This document shows positions 5,555 to 8,568 of a stretch of 8,568 nucleotides of DNA, piece after piece. This DNA is from Streptosporangiaceae bacterium. Lineage in GTDB: Bacteria > Actinomycetota > Actinomycetes > Streptosporangiales > Streptosporangiaceae. Position numbers and translations under genes: made by a program. The notes beneath the pieces were generated by a model that saw only the letters and a program-made list of their open reading frames with translations, did no database searches and was not told the DNA's origin. Where the stretch lies: NCBI GenBank assembly GCA_030041195.1, contig JASHOI010000505.1, forward strand, positions 1 through 8,568, read 5' to 3'. Within the stretch, counting starts at the first letter, position 1. Each line of letters begins with the position of its first letter.

Positions 5555-7249
5555 TCAGGAGACCGGCTTGAGGTGCAGTACGGTCTCCTCGAGGTACGGC
5601 GAGTTCGTCGACGGGTTCATGAACGGGTTGCTCGCCGACGGCCAGCCGGTGTAGTCCCTGGTCGAGTACTCCCACCAGGCCGCGCCGTACAGCAGCGGGG
5701 CGACCGGCACCTGGCTGGTCATGATGTTCTCCAGGCTGGTGATCGCCGCCTGCTGGACCGATGGGCTGTTGCTGCCGGCGAACTCGGCCAGCGCCGTCTG
5801 GGTGGCGGCGTTGTCCCAGCGCCCGATGTTGGTCGCGGCCGGCTTGCCGACCGGCGCGGTCAGGGTGGCGTCCAGGTTGCCCTCGTAGATCTGGTACGGC
5901 GTCGGGCCCTGGTTGCTCCAGTGAATCGCGGTGTCGAAGTCACCGTCGGTGACGTCGCCCTGCCAGACGGTCGGGTTGCCGATGCCGTCCACGGTCACGC
6001 TGAACCCGAGCGCGTTCAGTTGCTTCGCGATGTCCTGCGCGTCGAGGTAGTAGTCGCTGTAGGGGATGGGGTCGGAGATCGAGAAGCTGATCGTCTTGCC
6101 GTTCTTGGTCCACTTGCCGCCGACCATGCTCCAGCCGTCGGCCTTGAGAATGGACGTGACCTTGGCCGAGTCGCCCCCGGAGGGGAGGTTGTTGGCCAGT
6201 GCCGGGTTCAGCCAGCTGCTGTCCCGGGGCAGCAGCAGCCCGCTGGTCGAGGTTTCCGGCAGCTCGTAGCCGGTCTCGCCCTGGGCGGAAAGCTGCTGTC
6301 GGTCGATCCCGTAGCTGATCGCCTGCCGGACCGCCGGGTCGTTCAGCGGCGCCTTGGTCACGTTGAAGAACAGCGAGACCACGTTGTTGGCGGTGAGGTA
6401 GGGAGCGCTGCTGGACCAGGTGTGGTTGTCGGGGCTCTTGGCCAGGTAGACGTTCTGCACGTTCGCGATATCGTTGCCCGCCAGGTCGATCTGGCCGCTC
6501 GCGAGCGGGTTGACGATGTTGAAGTTCTGGCTGTAGGAGGGGTAGGAGATCTCGGGGACGTGGATCGCGCTCTTGTCCCAGTAGTACGGGTTCTCCTTCA
6601 GCGTGAAGCCCTGCGGGGAGAACTTGTCGAGCATGTACGGGCCGGTGCCAACCGGGTTCGGGTCGGCGAACGTGACCGGGTTCACCTTTGACCAGATGTG
6701 CTGCGGCACGATGTAGGTCTGGCCGATCAGGAACAGGTTGGCGTACTCCGGCGCGCTGAAGTTCAGCACCGCAGTCGTCGCGTTGGGCGCCGTGGCACTG
6801 ACCGGGACCGGGGTGCCGTTGGTGTCCAGGCCCGGGTTCGTCCGGATCATGTTGAACGTGAACGCGACGTCGCTGGCGCTGAACGGCTTGCCGTCGTTCC
6901 ACTTCACGCCCGAGCGGGTGGTGATGGTCAGCGTCCTGCCGCCGTTCGACCAGCTGTATCCGGTTCCGAGGATGTGGAAGGGCGCCTCACTCGGGTTCAG
7001 GATGTTCCAGATGAACAGCGGCTCGTTGTACAGGCCTTCCGCGGTCACCCCGCCCGGCCCGCCGGTCGAGGTCGCTGAGTACGGGTTGAACGTGTCGGTC
7101 ATCGGTGACAGTGGGGTGTCGTCGATGACCAGCGGCTTGCCCATGGCCGACGACGAGGAGGTGCTCGACGGGGAGCTGCTGCTGCAGGCCGCGATCGCGA
7201 GGCTCAGGATTACGCCCGCGGCCAGGCTCTTTATGACTGCGTGTCTCAT
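5555..7249 (-). CDS. ABC transporter solute-binding lipoprotein, family 5 (peptide/oligosaccharide type)
   Basis: A 564-aa extracytoplasmic binding protein of the DppA/OppA (SBP_bac_5) family. Residues 1-21 form a lipoprotein signal peptide with lipobox IAAC and acylated Cys22, followed by a Ser-rich tether (23-34). Family marks are GVKWNDGKPFSASDVAFTFN (114-133), the NPVGTGPYMLDKF segment (198-210) and PLNDPAVRQAISYGIDRQQL (301-320). It should sit on the outer face of the membrane and hand its ligand to a two-permease, two-ATPase importer. Relatives bind peptides, nickel, or oligosaccharides such as cellobiose; the GH3 gene 10 bp downstream favours a glycoside or oligosaccharide. Start ATG 7249 has GGAG 8 nt upstream. 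GC content is lower than in the neighbours, which the Asn/Thr/Ser/Tyr-rich composition explains. Its position after the ATPase rather than before the permeases is less common. Confidence 0.95.
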   Translation of the reverse strand: MRHAVIKSLAAGVILSLAIAACSSSSPSSTSSSSAMGKPLVIDDTPLSPMTDTFNPYSATSTGGPGGVTAEGLYNEPLFIWNILNPSEAPFHILGTGYSWSNGGRTLTITTRSGVKWNDGKPFSASDVAFTFNMIRTNPGLDTNGTPVPVSATAPNATTAVLNFSAPEYANLFLIGQTYIVPQHIWSKVNPVTFADPNPVGTGPYMLDKFSPQGFTLKENPYYWDKSAIHVPEISYPSYSQNFNIVNPLASGQIDLAGNDIANVQNVYLAKSPDNHTWSSSAPYLTANNVVSLFFNVTKAPLNDPAVRQAISYGIDRQQLSAQGETGYELPETSTSGLLLPRDSSWLNPALANNLPSGGDSAKVTSILKADGWSMVGGKWTKNGKTISFSISDPIPYSDYYLDAQDIAKQLNALGFSVTVDGIGNPTVWQGDVTDGDFDTAIHWSNQGPTPYQIYEGNLDATLTAPVGKPAATNIGRWDNAATQTALAEFAGSNSPSVQQAAITSLENIMTSQVPVAPLLYGAAWWEYSTRDYTGWPSASNPFMNPSTNSPYLEETVLHLKPVS

Positions 7250-7257
7250 TGCTTAAA

Positions 7258-7261
7258 CTCC
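7258..7261 (-). promoter_or_regulatory. Ribosome binding site for the solute-binding protein
   Basis: GGAG on the minus strand, 8 nt before ATG 7249. It supports this start, which also gives a complete lipoprotein signal peptide. Confidence 0.65.
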
Positions 7262-7270
7262 GTTGTGCCC

Positions 7271-7302
7271 GGCCGGCATGTCGCCGGCCTGTTGTTAACG
7301 AC
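7271..7302. promoter_or_regulatory. Candidate operator palindromes upstream of the solute-binding protein
   Basis: Two dyads sit side by side 22-53 nt before the start codon: GGCCGGC-N5-GCCGGCC (7271-7289, perfect 7-bp arms) and GTTGTTAACGAC (7291-7302, a palindrome with one mismatched pair, centred on GTTAAC). The second is AT-rich for this genome and sits where a repressor site or a promoter -10 region could be. No convincing sigma-70 -35/-10 pair is seen. A regulatory role is inference. Confidence 0.35.
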
Positions 7303-7326
7303 CGTGTCGGGGTCTGTTGTCAGTCG

Positions 7327-7355
7327 GGCGGCGCCGGCCGGCCGGGCGCTCCGCC
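7327..7355. repeat. GC-rich stem-loop in the ATPase-SBP gap
   Basis: GGCGG-CGCC (7327-7335) pairs with GGCG-CT-CCGCC (7345-7355): nine pairs with a 2-nt bulge and a 9-nt loop. It lies about 70 nt after the ATPase stop on the minus strand. There is no U-tract. It could attenuate read-through or protect the upstream mRNA, giving different levels of ATPase and binding protein. Confidence 0.4.
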
Positions 7356-7423
7356 AGTGCCTGCCCGCGTCTGGTGCGTGTGTTCCTGTTCTCGAAGCTC
7401 GCCTGGTGTCGGCTACATGGCTG

Positions 7424-8568
7424 TCAACCCGCCTCCTCTCCCGGACCTGGCGCTGTCGTGCTGGCCGGGCCGCCCTGCCGATCCGCGATCGGGGTGGCCT
7501 GCGCGGGGTTCAGGTCGCTGGCGTGCAGCCAGCAGGCGCTCTGGTGCCCGCCGGCCACGTCGAATCCGGGTGGCGCGGCGTCGGCGCAGATCGCCATCGC
7601 ATGCGGGCAGCGCGGATGGAACCGGCAGCCGGACGGTGGCGTCACCAGGCTGGGCGGCGCGCCGCGGCGGCCAAGGGCTGGCGGCTCCGCGCCGTCAGGC
7701 CCGATCCGGTCGGGGTCGGGTGCCGCGCTGAGCAGCAGCTGGGTGTAGGGATGCTCGGGCTGGTCGGTGACCGCCTGGGCCGGCCCGGACTCGACCACCT
7801 GCCCGGCGTACATGACCACGATCGTGTCGGCCAGATACCTGGCCGAGGCGATGTCGTGAGTGATGTAGAGGATGGCCAGCCGTTCCTGGTCGCGCAGGTC
7901 GCCGAGCAGGTTGAGGATCCCGAGCCGGATCGAGACGTCCAGCATCGAGACCGGCTCGTCGGCCAGCAGCACCCGCGGCCGCACCGCCAGCGCCCTCGCG
8001 ATCGCCACCCGCTGCCGCTGGCCCCCGGACAGCTCATGCGGGTACTTGGGCAGGAACTGGTCGGCGGGCGTCAGCGCGACCCGCTCGAGCAGGCCGGCGA
8101 CCGCCTCGTCAAGGCTGGCGCCGCGGTTGACCAGGCCGTGCACCCGCAGCGGCCGCTCCAGGTGGTACCGCACGTCGTGCACGGGATTGAGCGAGGAGAA
8201 CGGATCCTGCAGCACCAGCTGCACCTGGCGCGCGTACTCGCGGCCGCCGCGGCGCGGCGGCACCGGGCTGCCATCGAGCAGCAGCGTTCCCGAGGTCGGC
8301 CTGACCAGCCGGGCGAGCAGCCTGGCCAGCGTGGACTTGCCCGAGCCGCTCTCGCCGACCACCGCGGTGACCTGTGCCTCGGCGAGCGCCAGCGAGACGT
8401 CCTCGACGGCGTGCACCACCTTGGCGCCGGTGCCGTCGCCTCCGCCGCGGGCCAGCCGTCGTGCTCCCCACAGCGCCCGGCGGCCTCCGGGCCCGGACCC
8501 GCCACCGATCTGTGGGATGGTGCCGTGCACCGGGAAGTGCTTGGTCAGACCCCGCGCCTCCAGCAGCG
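7424..8568 (-). CDS. Oligopeptide/oligosaccharide ABC transporter ATP-binding protein (OppF/DppF type), 5' end outside window
   Basis: The nucleotide-binding subunit that powers a family-5 importer. Numbering from GTG 8530: Walker [10 protein letters not shown] (59-67), Q-loop Gln108 in VLQDPF, signature LSGGQ (167-171), Walker B VLLADE (187-192), H-loop His225. The C-terminal oligo_HPY-type extension carries Cys302, Cys308, Cys315 and Cys333, spaced like the cysteine cluster reported to hold an iron-sulfur centre in mycobacterial peptide-transporter ATPases. GTG 8530 is not the true start: the frame stays open to the window edge and reads [12 protein letters not shown] just before it, the normal first strand of this family. 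The gene is therefore truncated by the window. A Gly/Arg-rich insert (about residues 7-38) separates that strand from the core. The binding protein follows after 174 bp, and the permeases are probably further upstream. Confidence 0.93.
   Translation of the reverse strand, partial: LLEARGLTKHFPVHGTIPQIGGGSGPGGRRALWGARRLARGGGDGTGAKVVHAVEDVSLALAEAQVTAVVGESGSGKSTLARLLARLVRPTSGTLLLDGSPVPPRRGGREYARQVQLVLQDPFSSLNPVHDVRYHLERPLRVHGLVNRGASLDEAVAGLLERVALTPADQFLPKYPHELSGGQRQRVAIARALAVRPRVLLADEPVSMLDVSIRLGILNLLGDLRDQERLAILYITHDIASARYLADTIVVMYAGQVVESGPAQAVTDQPEHPYTQLLLSAAPDPDRIGPDGAEPPALGRRGAPPSLVTPPSGCRFHPRCPHAMAICADAAPPGFDVAGGHQSACWLHASDLNPAQATPIADRQGGPASTTAPGPGEEAG

Noticed and set aside
5573..6691. 372-codon open frame on the plus strand opposite the binding-protein gene
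   Set aside because: Antisense shadow of a complete lipoprotein gene; Val/Gly/Arg-rich with no domain.
5555..7249. Lower GC of the binding-protein gene as a sign of recent transfer
   Set aside because: Third codon positions remain strongly G/C, and the drop is explained by the Asn/Thr/Ser/Tyr/Lys-rich composition normal for secreted binding proteins.
8528..8530. GTG as the start codon of the ATPase
   Set aside because: Conserved family residues are encoded in frame upstream to the window edge, so the real start is outside.

Overview
The window is very GC-rich, has almost only G/C in third codon positions, and is densely coded. The families present (paired acyl-CoA dehydrogenases, a family-5 ABC transporter, a PA14-containing GH3 enzyme) suit a high-GC actinobacterium, possibly Streptosporangiales-like. 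The order is a guess from gene style; there is no RNA gene or marker to fix it.

Left half, plus strand. Position 1 lies inside an acyl-CoA dehydrogenase (ACAD) gene that ends at 246. A second ACAD gene starts at 243 through an ATGA stop/start overlap, and an NAD(P)-dependent short-chain dehydrogenase (SDR, 1444-2220) follows after 43 bp behind a strong Shine-Dalgarno. The first ACAD keeps the Glu-bearing IEGGTSEI loop. The second has lost it (SIGFGTAD), which suggests a two-subunit dehydrogenase with one catalytic chain. The likely role is beta-oxidation-type catabolism of an unidentified acyl-CoA. A small VOC/glyoxalase-fold protein (2328-2855) lies 107 bp further on and may be a separate unit. 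Its end is convergent with the right-hand cluster, with only 13 bp between stop codons, and a 9-bp GC inverted repeat spans the junction.

Right half, minus strand, read from 8568 leftward. First comes an OppF/DppF-type ABC ATPase cut by the right edge of the window. Then comes a 173-174 bp leader region rich in inverted repeats, a family-5 solute-binding lipoprotein (7249-5555), and, 10 bp after its stop, an 891-aa GH3 beta-glycosidase with a PA14 insert and no signal peptide (5544-2869). Together these suggest import of a glycoside or oligosaccharide followed by cytoplasmic hydrolysis. The permease genes are not in the window.

No clearly new system is visible. The most unusual DNA is inside the GH3 gene: an 18-bp minisatellite encoding five DP-starting hexapeptides, next to a block of nested GC palindromes, both in the hinge between the two catalytic-core domains, plus a perfect 13-bp hairpin just after the start codon. 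The palindrome block looks like a short mobile or genome-wide palindromic element accommodated in frame.
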